A stretch of DNA of 64,000 bases, from assembly GCA_902779455.1 (NCBI GenBank), contig CACZBS010000011.1, positions 62,001 through 126,000 of the forward strand, written 5' to 3'. Origin of the DNA: an uncultured Prevotellaceae bacterium (GTDB lineage Bacteria; Bacteroidota; Bacteroidia; Bacteroidales; Bacteroidaceae). A model generated the notes under the pieces. That model had not been told where the DNA came from. It saw only the letters and a list, made by a program, of their open reading frames with translations, and did not search any database. A program made the translations under genes and the position numbers. How positions within the stretch are numbered: the first letter of the stretch is position 1; every line of letters starts with the position of its first letter. This document shows, one piece after another, positions 57,073 through 64,000 of this stretch.

Positions 57073-57831
57073 ATGGCTAAGAATATAAGTTTCACGATTA
57101 AATTTTGGCATCAGAATGGTCCGAAAGATGCGGGTCACTTCGATACGCACGAAATGCACGACATCCCTGATGACACCTCGTTCCTCGAGATGCTCGACAT
57201 CCTGAACGAGGAGCTCATCAACGAGGGCAAGGAGCCCTTCGTCTTCGACCACGACTGCCGCGAGGGCATCTGCGGCATGTGCTCGCTCTACATCAACGGC
57301 ACGCCCCACGGTAAGACCGAGCGCGGCGCCACCACCTGCCAGCTCTACATGCGCCGCTTCAACGACGGCGACGTCATCACCGTCGAGCCCTGGCGCTCGG
57401 CCGCCTTCCCCGTCATCAAGGACTGCATGGTCGACCGCAACGCCTTCGACAAGATCATCCAGGCCGGCGGCTACACCACCGTCCGCACCGGTCAGGCCCA
57501 GGACGCCAACGCCATCCTCATCCCCAAGGAGGACGCCGACGAGGCCATGGACTGCGCCTCGTGCATCGGCTGCGGCGCCTGCGTCGCTGCCTGTAAGAAC
57601 GGCTCGGCCATGCTCTTCGTCTCGTCGAAGGTGTCTCAGCTCGCCCTCCTGCCCCAGGGCCGCGTAGAGGCCGCCAAGCGCGCCAAGGCCATGGTCATGC
57701 GCATGGAGGAGCTCGGCTTCGGCAACTGCACCAACACCCGCGCCTGCGAGGCCGTCTGCCCGAAGAACGAGACCATCGCCAACATCGCCCGCCTGAACCG
57801 CGAGTTCATCAAGGCTAAGCTGGCCGACTGA
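57073..57831 (+). CDS. sdhB: Succinate dehydrogenase/fumarate reductase iron-sulfur subunit
   Basis: 252 aa. Cluster ligands: [2Fe-2S] in [16 protein letters not shown] plus a downstream Cys, [4Fe-4S] [17 protein letters not shown], and the [3Fe-4S]-type [13 protein letters not shown]. It passes electrons between flavoprotein and cytochrome. Completes the sdhCAB operon. Confidence 0.97.
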   Translation: MAKNISFTIKFWHQNGPKDAGHFDTHEMHDIPDDTSFLEMLDILNEELINEGKEPFVFDHDCREGICGMCSLYINGTPHGKTERGATTCQLYMRRFNDGDVITVEPWRSAAFPVIKDCMVDRNAFDKIIQAGGYTTVRTGQAQDANAILIPKEDADEAMDCASCIGCGACVAACKNGSAMLFVSSKVSQLALLPQGRVEAAKRAKAMVMRMEELGFGNCTNTRACEAVCPKNETIANIARLNREFIKAKLAD

Positions 57832-57850
57832 TTATCCCACCTCTGAGTCC

Positions 57851-57897
57851 CCCCTTCGCCCTCCTTTACGAGGAGAGCGGAGGGGGCTTTGTATTTC
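57851..57897 (+). terminator. Terminator after sdhB
   Basis: CCCCCTTCGCCCTCC and GGAGAGCGGAGGGGG pair around TTTACGA (stem with small mismatches), followed by CTTTGTATTT. Confidence 0.65.
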
Positions 57898-57910
57898 CTT
57901 TATATATTAT

Positions 57911-59251
57911 ATGAACACCGACTTCAGACTGCCGACGGAGCACAGCATGAAGCGACGCAGCGATGGCCACGACTATAGCCGCAAGGGCGTCTATCACATC
58001 ACCATCAGCGCCTCGGAAGAACTGCGGCAGCCGTTCGGACGCATCGCCGGGCGCCTGGACAGGCCCGACGGCGACAGCGACGCGCCGCACGTGGAGCTGA
58101 CGCCCGTGGGGCGCATGGTGGCCGAAGAGCTGACGGGAAGCATCCGCCAGCACTACCCGATGCTCGAGGTCATCGATTTTGTCGTCATGCCCAAGCATCT
58201 CCATTTCCTGCTGCAGGCCCATGGCGACGTCGTCTCGCAGAACGGCAAGGCCACCCATCTGGGGCATGTCATCGCCGGGTTTAAATACGGCTGCAACAAG
58301 CGGTTTTGGGCCATGACGGGCATTGCCGACCTGGCGACAAAATCGCCAGGCACACTGACGAGCCCCGCCGCCCCGCCGTCCCCTTCCAGCGCCGCCGCCC
58401 CCGCCCCTTCCTCGGGCGCCGGCCCCGCCGTTCCCCCTTCGTGCCCCGCCGCCCCTTCCTCGGGCGCCGGCCCCGCCGTTCCCCTTTCGCGCCCCGCCGT
58501 TCCCGCAGGCAGTGTGCTTGGCGATTCAGTCGCCAAGAAAGGCGCTGCGGAAAAAGAAAAGCTGCCGCCGCTGTTCGAAAAGGGCTATTGCGACGTCATG
58601 CCCGTCGATGCCGCCCAACTGGCCACGCAGCGGGCCTATATCCGCGCCAATCCCCGCAGCCGCCTGCTCCGGATGACCAACCGCCAATGGCTGCAGCCGC
58701 ACCGCCTGACGGTCGACACCGCCGTGAGCCTCCCCGCCCTTTATGGCTACCTGCAGCGCGAGTGCCCCCGTCAGCTCACTGCCGACCTGTTTTCCTCGAT
58801 TTCATCGAGACTTTTGCAGGCCGGCGGCCACGTCCTGTGCGACAGCTACGGCAACCTCGAGCTGCTCCGACGCCCGCTGCTGCCCGTGGTCTGCCATCGT
58901 GCCGACGCGGCCCTGTTCCCCAATCAGAAGTCGCGCTGCCTGTCAGCCGCCGCCTCGGGCTCCGTGCTCGTCTCCGCCCGCATCTCGCCCTCGGAGAAGG
59001 AGATTCTGGACACGGCCCTCCTCTCCGGCTTTCCCGTCGTCCTGCTTGAGGCCAACGGTTTCCCCGACATCTTCCATCCCTCCGCCGACCGCATGGACGA
59101 CTGCGCTGCGGGTCGTCTCCTGCTCCTGACGCCATGGTCCTATCAGTTCCGCAATCACGACGAATCCGTCAGCGTCCCCTTCTGCAAGACGATGAACTGC
59201 ATGGTCCAGGCCGTCTGTCGCCAGAAAGACTCCTGGTGGAAACAGTCTTAG
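57911..59251 (+). CDS. Y1/HUH REP-type transposase (RAYT-like) with extra C-terminal domain, copy 2
   Basis: 446 aa. SMKRRSDGHDYSRKGVYHITI aligns with copy 1. HUH is MPKHLHFLL (H96, H98), GHVIAGFKYGCNKR follows, and the likely nucleophile is Y243 in RAYIRANPRSR. Residues about 138-210 are a Pro/Ala/Ser/Gly linker encoded by an inverted pair of family E hairpins. C-terminal part about 300-412: GNLELLRRPLLPVVCHR, GSVLVSARISPSEKEI, VVLLEANGFPDIFHP, DDCAAGRLLLLTPW, homologous to copy 1. Alone after the sdh terminator. Activity unknown. Confidence 0.85.
   Translation: MNTDFRLPTEHSMKRRSDGHDYSRKGVYHITISASEELRQPFGRIAGRLDRPDGDSDAPHVELTPVGRMVAEELTGSIRQHYPMLEVIDFVVMPKHLHFLLQAHGDVVSQNGKATHLGHVIAGFKYGCNKRFWAMTGIADLATKSPGTLTSPAAPPSPSSAAAPAPSSGAGPAVPPSCPAAPSSGAGPAVPLSRPAVPAGSVLGDSVAKKGAAEKEKLPPLFEKGYCDVMPVDAAQLATQRAYIRANPRSRLLRMTNRQWLQPHRLTVDTAVSLPALYGYLQRECPRQLTADLFSSISSRLLQAGGHVLCDSYGNLELLRRPLLPVVCHRADAALFPNQKSRCLSAAASGSVLVSARISPSEKEILDTALLSGFPVVLLEANGFPDIFHPSADRMDDCAAGRLLLLTPWSYQFRNHDESVSVPFCKTMNCMVQAVCRQKDSWWKQS
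58330..58537. repeat. Family E inverted hairpin pair inside RAYT copy 2
   Basis: CCTGGCGA-CAAAA-TCGCCAGG (58330-58350) with tail CACACTGAC, and inverted lead CAGTGTG (58510-58516) with CTTGGCGA-TTCAG-TCGCCAAG (58517-58537). Between lie two roughly 48-bp tandem units (CCTTCCTCGGGCGCCGGCCC in part). Confidence 0.9.
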
Positions 59252-59280
59252 CCGGCCATCGCTTATTCAGGAAAAGAATT

Positions 59281-59341
59281 CACGGATTTCGCAAATTAAG
59301 AACAAGAGCCCTCCGGGCGCCGATCATTCGCGAAATCCGTG
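59281..59341. repeat. Inverted repeat between RAYT copy 2 and the pRiA4b-type gene
   Basis: CACGGATTTCGC (59281-59292) and GCGAAATCCGTG (59330-59341), with GCCCTCCGGGCGCC near the centre. Possible bidirectional transcript end. Confidence 0.7.
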
Positions 59342-59370
59342 AAATCTGTGGTTGAGAATCATGGCTATTC

Positions 59371-61521
59371 CTACCGGTCAGCCGGGGGCACGGGGTTGTC
59401 CGCCACGAAGCGGCGCACGGCCTCGCCGACGGCCTGCCGGTCGGCCTGATCGTCGGTCTGCAGCAGGTCGATGGGGTGGGGTGTGCGCTTGGTGTAGCGC
59501 CCTATTTTCTTGAGCGTCATGGTGAACGTGTCGACCACCTTCTTCTTGTTCTTCAGTCGCAGTTCGGCCGTCTCGTCCTTTTCTGCGAGCAGCTCGCTGA
59601 GCGTGCTGTAGTCCGTGCCGTCCATGCTCCAGTAGTCGCTCTCGAGGGCATGGTCGTCGGCATCCGAGAGGAATCGGAACTCGTTGTCCAGAAGACTTTG
59701 CAGCTCGTAAGGCTCGGTCGGCATCATGCGTCCGAAGACGGCCATGGTGAGCTCAGTGACGCCCGTGAGCGTCATGTTCGACGGCACCTGCAGCAGCCGC
59801 ATCTCGCGTCCGTGCTCTATCTGCAGTTCGTATCTCTTAGCCTTTTCCGACGTGTCGTAGATGCCGTCGATGTCTTCATGGAGATCCTCGTCATCCTCGT
59901 CGTTTTGTGCGTCCGACATGTCAAAAAGGCCCATTTCATCGTTAAAATCCATTTGCGCGAGCTCCTCCTTGTCGTTCAGGTAGTCGTCGATGCTGCTGTA
60001 TTTGCAGCAGAACGGCTGTTTCTTGTCGTTCATCACGCGCTCAATCTCGTCGATGCCGTCGTCGAGGACGGCCGTGGGGAACTGCAGTTCGGCGAAGATG
60101 CGTCGCAGCGTGGGCAGCGTCTCGTGTACGTGGGCTGTGGCCAGCGTGATGGCATACTGCTCCAGGTTCATCGGCGAGGCCCCCTTGAGGCAGATGTCGA
60201 GGCAGTGGTTCATGAACTTGACGATCATGGCCGTGATGCGCAGTCGCTGCTCGGGGTGGCGCAGCAGGGTCCAGACGAGGGCGTTCATCACGACCGGCTT
60301 CACGCTGGGAATGACGCCCTGTTCGTAGAGGAAGCGCTCGAGCACCTCGGGCTTTCGGTGGCCCAGCTGATAGATGGCCGCCGCGGGCCACTCCTCGTAG
60401 CGCAGGATGTAGGCATAGACGAAGTGGGCATCCTGTCGGAGCGCCTCGAGTGCCACGTCGAGCAGGTCGTCCATGCCCATCCGCTCCATCATCCACAGGG
60501 GTCCCAGCAGGCGCCAGCGGTTGCCCGGATTGTGCGGGTCGAATCGTGCGAAGAGTCGGTTCATGTAGCCCCGCAGCTCGTCGGCCATGTCGCGTCGGCT
60601 GAGCTTCATGTTCTTGGCGTCGTCCTCGACGAAATGGCACAGCTCCACCTTGTCGTCGTCGTGCTCCGTGTTCCAGAAAGGTCCGAGCCAGGCGATCTGC
60701 TTAGCCGCCCGTGCCTCGTAGTCGGGCTTCTTATACCGATAGAACCGTTGGTTTTCGATGTCGGGCAGCGACGTTTTGCCCGCCATGAGGCTTTCGAACT
60801 CCTCGCGGTCCTCGGGGCGTATTTTCTCCGCCAGGTCCTTCATCTTGTCGAGTATTTTCAGGAAGTCAGGCTGCAGGAAGTCTTTTGGCGCAGCGCTTTT
60901 CGTCGCGCTCTTGCCCTTGCCCTTGCCGACGGGCGTGGCCTTCAGACGCTTCAGGCTGTCGTTCACGCCGATGCGGTCGAACGCCTTCGGGTCGAACTCC
61001 CGCGGATCGTCCAGTCCCAGCCATTCCATGTAGCTCTGCGTCTCCTCGTCGTCGGGCTCCTCGGTGAGCAGCCGCTTCATCTCCTCGTAGCCCCACGGGC
61101 CGCCGCAGTCCTCGGGCGGGCAGGCCCCCTTGCCGTCGGTGCAGACGGGGTGGTCCGGCGTCTTGTCGGCGTCGGTCTTCTCGAGCGTCATGTCGTGGAT
61201 CCAGTCGTCGCCGAAGTCGTAGACGTAGACCATCTTCTTGATCTTCTTCTCCTTCAGGAATCCTGCGACGAGGGTCTCCCTGGCGTCGATGCTGTCAAAG
61301 TCGAATCCGAAGTCGGCCTCCCTGTCGGATTCGCAGACCGACCATCCTCGGTCGTAGGGTTGTTTCTGGAATTGATACAGGTGCTCATTCTCCCATCCGA
61401 AGGCTTTCTGGATGGTGAGGTGCAGGTCGTGAAACGTGAAGTTGTCCGGAATCTGGATTCTGCGCCATACGGGTGGCCGCTTGATGTTGCGGATCTGGAT
61501 CTTGAATGTCATGGTTCCCAT
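59371..61521 (-). CDS. Plasmid pRiA4b ORF-3 family protein with large helical C-terminus
   Basis: 716 aa from the ATG at 61521, 34 bases after a -7 box. Residues about 3-190 are the pRiA4b ORF-3/IS1096 TnpR domain (TMTFKIQIRNIKRPPVWRRIQIPDNFTFHDLHLTIQKAFGW, YVYDFGDDWIHDMTLEK, CPPEDCGGPWGYEEM). The remaining 520 residues are mostly helical with acidic stretches (DDEDDEDLHEDID) and are unrecognised. Despite the name, the domain is chromosomal in many bacteria and its function is unknown. Confidence 0.82.
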   Translation of the reverse strand: MGTMTFKIQIRNIKRPPVWRRIQIPDNFTFHDLHLTIQKAFGWENEHLYQFQKQPYDRGWSVCESDREADFGFDFDSIDARETLVAGFLKEKKIKKMVYVYDFGDDWIHDMTLEKTDADKTPDHPVCTDGKGACPPEDCGGPWGYEEMKRLLTEEPDDEETQSYMEWLGLDDPREFDPKAFDRIGVNDSLKRLKATPVGKGKGKSATKSAAPKDFLQPDFLKILDKMKDLAEKIRPEDREEFESLMAGKTSLPDIENQRFYRYKKPDYEARAAKQIAWLGPFWNTEHDDDKVELCHFVEDDAKNMKLSRRDMADELRGYMNRLFARFDPHNPGNRWRLLGPLWMMERMGMDDLLDVALEALRQDAHFVYAYILRYEEWPAAAIYQLGHRKPEVLERFLYEQGVIPSVKPVVMNALVWTLLRHPEQRLRITAMIVKFMNHCLDICLKGASPMNLEQYAITLATAHVHETLPTLRRIFAELQFPTAVLDDGIDEIERVMNDKKQPFCCKYSSIDDYLNDKEELAQMDFNDEMGLFDMSDAQNDEDDEDLHEDIDGIYDTSEKAKRYELQIEHGREMRLLQVPSNMTLTGVTELTMAVFGRMMPTEPYELQSLLDNEFRFLSDADDHALESDYWSMDGTDYSTLSELLAEKDETAELRLKNKKKVVDTFTMTLKKIGRYTKRTPHPIDLLQTDDQADRQAVGEAVRRFVADNPVPPADR

Positions 61522-61554
61522 GCGATGGATTGTTTTTATATTAGTAAGATTCTG

Positions 61555-61562
61555 CAAAGATA
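61555..61562 (-). promoter_or_regulatory. -7 element of the pRiA4b-type gene
   Basis: TATCTTTG on the minus strand, divergent from the EamA promoter. Confidence 0.6.
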
Positions 61563-61603
61563 GCAAAAAGTTCCGACACCAGCGGCTTTTCCTGCCGCAT
61601 ATT

Positions 61604-61633
61604 TTGTATAAAGAAAAATTATTCGTAATTTTG
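61604..61633 (+). promoter_or_regulatory. Promoter of the second EamA transporter gene
   Basis: TTG at 61604-61606, 19 bases, TAATTTTG at 61626-61633; ATG at 61655. Confidence 0.78.
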
Positions 61634-61654
61634 CAGTCAGTTTTAAGCCCTTTC

Positions 61655-62566
61655 ATGACGATGCACAGCAGCAGCCGACTCCTCTATCATCTACTGGCCT
61701 TCACCGTGGTGGCCATCTGGGGCTCCACGTTCGTCTTCACCAAGCTGTTGCTGGTGGGCGGGCTGTCGGCAGCCCAGATCTTCGTCCTGCGATTCATCAT
61801 CGCCTACGTGTTGCTGCTTTGTCTGTGCCTCTGTCGCGGCATCCGGTGGCTGAGCCGGTCGTGGCGCGACGAGCTGCTCATGGCTGCGCTGGGACTGACG
61901 GGCGGCTCGCTCTACTTCCTGACCGAGAACAGCGCCATGCTCTACACCACGACGACCAACACGTCGCTCATTGTCTGCCTCTGCCCACTCTTCGCCTCCG
62001 CCCTCATCGGCCTCTTCTATAAGTCCGAGCGACTCACGGGCCGCCAGACCCTCGGCACCGTCATGGCCGCCGTGGGCGTCGTCGTCGTCGTCATGAACGG
62101 CCACTTCGTCCTCCATCTCTCACCCCTGGGCGACGCCCTGGCCCTCGCCGCCTGCCTCAGCTGGGCCTTCTACAGCCTGCTCATGATTCCAGCCAACGCC
62201 CGCTACGACACGCTCTTCATCACCCGCAAGGTCTTCTTCTACGGTCTCCTGACCATGATCCCCTACTTCATCCTCCGCCCCGGCCTCGGCCTCGACGTGC
62301 TCGCCGGCCGCCCCGAGCTCATCGTCAACCTGCTCTTCCTCGGCTGCATCGCCTCCATGCTCTGCTTCGTCGCCTGGAACTGGGTGCTGAAGAAGCTGGG
62401 GCCCGTCGTGGCCACCAACTACGTCTACTTCAACCCCGTGACCACCATCCTCTTCGCCTGGGCCATCCTCCACGAGCAGATCACCCTCTACTTCGTCCTC
62501 GGCACCATCCTCATCCTCGCGGGCCTCTACCTGACTGACCATAAAGCGTCGCCCCCGACGAAATAA
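61655..62566 (+). CDS. EamA-family (DMT) transporter
   Basis: 303 aa from the ATG at 61655. Ten membrane helices in two EamA repeats: AIWGSTFVFTKLLLVGGLSAAQIFVLRFIIAY and ALAACLSWAFYSLLMIPANARY start the halves, and ATNYVYFNPVTTILFAWAILHEQIT is the closing signature. Likely a metabolite exporter. Only family-level similarity to the transporter at 35382. Confidence 0.9.
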   Translation: MTMHSSSRLLYHLLAFTVVAIWGSTFVFTKLLLVGGLSAAQIFVLRFIIAYVLLLCLCLCRGIRWLSRSWRDELLMAALGLTGGSLYFLTENSAMLYTTTTNTSLIVCLCPLFASALIGLFYKSERLTGRQTLGTVMAAVGVVVVVMNGHFVLHLSPLGDALALAACLSWAFYSLLMIPANARYDTLFITRKVFFYGLLTMIPYFILRPGLGLDVLAGRPELIVNLLFLGCIASMLCFVAWNWVLKKLGPVVATNYVYFNPVTTILFAWAILHEQITLYFVLGTILILAGLYLTDHKASPPTK

Positions 62567-62603
62567 TCAGCTTAAAAAATTTCACGGAATAAGATATTTT
62601 GTG

Positions 62604-62611
62604 TATCTTTG
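62604..62611 (+). promoter_or_regulatory. -7 element of the SPFH gene promoter
   Basis: TATCTTTG, 28 bases before the ATG at 62639. Confidence 0.6.
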
Positions 62612-62638
62612 CCATGTCTAACCAAACATCATCATCTT

Positions 62639-63520
62639 ATGAAAAAGAATATGAATACGAAGTTCATTGAGAATCCCTTGGTCCGTCTCCTTGTCATCGC
62701 CGGCGGAGCCCTGGCGCTGATCCTGATCTTTTTCGCCACCTGCTGCACCGTCGTCGATTCGGGCGAAGTGGGCATCAGGTTCCACAAGTGGTCGCTCTCG
62801 GAGCAGGACTATGGCGGCGTCGAGGGCACCTGCAAGGGCTGGGTGTTCTATAATCCCATCACGACGAATGTGTTCACCTATCCCGTCTTCACACAGCGCA
62901 AGCAGTATGAGACGTTCTCGGTGAACGCCAAGGACGCCTCGCTCTTCGAGATGGACCCCACGATTGCCTATCGCATCAATCCCGATAAGGCCTGCGACAT
63001 CTTCACGAAGTATCGTGTCGGCGTGAAGGAGCTCGAGGAAGGCTACATCCGCACCTGCATCTATGAGGCCTATCGCACCTGTGCCAACCAGTACTCGTCC
63101 GACTCGCTGATGTCCAACCGTGCCAACTTCGAGCGCGACGTGCGTGGACGCCTCGAGAAGTCGCTCATGGCCGAGGGCTTCCTCGTCGAGGAGTTCACCA
63201 GCAAGATCACGCCGCCCAGGTCGCTGCTCTCGATGATCGACGCCAAGAACACGGCCATCCAGTCGGCGCTGAAGGCCGAGAACGAAGTGAAGGAGGCCGA
63301 GGCCAACGCCAAGATTGCCGTGGCAAAGGCCGAGGGTGCTGCGAAGGCCATGAAGATCAAGGCCGACGCCGAGGCTTACTATAACCGCACCATTGCCGCC
63401 TCGCTCTCGCCGATGATTGTCCAGGAGGACATGATCGAGAAATGGGACGGCAAGATGCCCCAGATCATGAGCGGCAACGGCATGATGCTCGACATCTCGA
63501 AAGTTATCGGCAACAAATAA
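62639..63520 (+). CDS. SPFH/Band 7 (prohibitin-like) membrane protein
   Basis: 293 aa. One N-terminal membrane helix (about 15-35), then the band 7 domain with VDSGEVGIRF, GWVFYNPITTNVFTYPVF and a coiled-coil rich in Ala/Glu/Lys (about 210-250, EVKEAEANAKIAVAKAEGAAKAMKI), as in HflK/HflC and stomatins. Such proteins form ring-like membrane scaffolds. Its neighbour at 63533, 12 bases on, is probably cotranscribed. Confidence 0.9.
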   Translation: MKKNMNTKFIENPLVRLLVIAGGALALILIFFATCCTVVDSGEVGIRFHKWSLSEQDYGGVEGTCKGWVFYNPITTNVFTYPVFTQRKQYETFSVNAKDASLFEMDPTIAYRINPDKACDIFTKYRVGVKELEEGYIRTCIYEAYRTCANQYSSDSLMSNRANFERDVRGRLEKSLMAEGFLVEEFTSKITPPRSLLSMIDAKNTAIQSALKAENEVKEAEANAKIAVAKAEGAAKAMKIKADAEAYYNRTIAASLSPMIVQEDMIEKWDGKMPQIMSGNGMMLDISKVIGNK

Positions 63521-63532
63521 ACGTGAATGCTT

Positions 63533-64000
63533 ATGAAAAGAGAATTGATTGTGTCCGTTGTGGCCATCCTGCTGCTGGCCCTGTTCTGCGGCTTGGCGCT
63601 ACTCTTGCTGCTGCTGGTTTTCCCCCTGGCTTGGTTCTTCATCAGCCGTAAGACAGAGAAAGAGCCGACGTCAGCCGACCGCCCGACCGTCTATGAGAGC
63701 GTCGACGAGGTCATCGCCCGCTATGGTGAGCCCGACGATGTCGTCGTCCTCGATGCCTCGCGCGCCAACGATCTCCAGGCCCTCATCCTCTTCTATCCCG
63801 GGCGCGACGTCGTCGTCGTCACGGGCCGCGAGCTGAAGCTGAGCGACCTCGTCGCCGTAGCCCCCAAGAACATGGCCACGCCCTACACCGTCGACGAGTG
63901 GGCCGTCGTCGTCAACACCCGTCGGCGCGACTGCCCCACGCTGACCCTCCGCGTCGGTTACGACGGCGCTCTTGCCGGCGAGATAGCCGCACAGATCGAC
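63533..64000 (+). CDS. Membrane-anchored protein of unknown function (3' cut by window)
   Basis: Starts ATG at 63533 (GTG 63523 is possible) and is open for all 156 codons to the window end. A single strongly hydrophobic helix (about 5-35, Leu-rich) and then an acidic soluble domain (YESVDEVIARYGEPDDVVVLDASRAND, written in part). The pattern ARYGEPD resembles small outer-membrane-assembly-like repeats, but I do not recognise the family. Same direction as the SPFH gene, 12 bases after it. Confidence 0.7.
   Translation, partial: MKRELIVSVVAILLLALFCGLALLLLLLVFPLAWFFISRKTEKEPTSADRPTVYESVDEVIARYGEPDDVVVLDASRANDLQALILFYPGRDVVVVTGRELKLSDLVAVAPKNMATPYTVDEWAVVVNTRRRDCPTLTLRVGYDGALAGEIAAQID

Noticed and set aside
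58330-58537. Treating the RAYT copy 2 linker as a frameshifted region
   Set aside because: The frame is open throughout and the insert length keeps phase; copy 1 has a comparable linker at the same place.

Overview
This window reads as chromosome of a GC-rich member of the Bacteroidales, most likely a Prevotellaceae-type gut or oral bacterium. The evidence is Bacteroidota-style promoters (TTG, 19-20 bases, TAnnTTTG) before many genes, a hybrid two-component regulator, a DUF4254/GT9 gene pair, a PorZ-like type IX secretion protein, secreted proteins with the short Prevotella C-terminal tail, a BspA-like surface protein, and the gene order mnmG-apt-uvrC-dtd-mazG-deoC. No exact species call is possible from the sequence alone. 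No rRNA, tRNA, CRISPR array, phage or classical IS element was seen.

Layout. 0-12.8 kb (+ strand): the end of ruvB, a hybrid sensor/regulator with a small XRE-like gene, DUF4254 + GT9, a TrmH-type methyltransferase, a DnaA-box cluster with an AT-rich stretch (candidate oriC, 6893-7250), nadA, gtrA, a tyrosine phosphatase, and two envelope-glycan genes. 12.7-26.8 kb (- strand): acyltransferase, two CotH proteins, gtrB with a GT-C-like protein, porZ, rdgB, yitT and leuS. 27-34 kb (+): two secreted OB-fold paralogues and mutS. 34-46 kb (mostly -): lipoprotein, EamA transporter, a 5'-truncated BspA-like gene, a nonsense-mutated gene, lgt, ychF, a Y1/HUH REP-type transposase and polA. 46-54 kb: ispB-type prenyl synthase (+) and the deoC to mnmG repair/tRNA-modification block (-), with two parS-like sites around apt. 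54-64 kb: succinate dehydrogenase/fumarate reductase sdhCAB, a second REP-type transposase, a pRiA4b ORF-3 protein, an EamA transporter, an SPFH protein and a cut-off membrane protein.

The outstanding signal is a palindrome-spreading system. Two long Y1/HUH (RAYT-like) transposases share an unrecognised C-terminal domain. Each carries, at the same place between its HUH and Tyr motifs, an inverted pair of hairpins followed by a fixed tail: GTTGCGGCA-N-TGCCGCAAC + GCACCGGACGGG in the first, and TGGCGA-loop-TCGCCA + GCACACTGAC in the second. The first type of hairpin is also found in frame inside mutS, rdgB and mnmG, where it adds about 40-70 low-complexity residues, and in intergenic DNA near polA, apt and mnmG. 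This resembles REP/RAYT systems combined with the in-frame behaviour of Rickettsia palindromic elements. At least three further palindromic intergenic families (A/F, B and C below) fill nearly every large intergenic gap.

The candidate oriC and the two parS-like sites both suggest that the window is origin-proximal.
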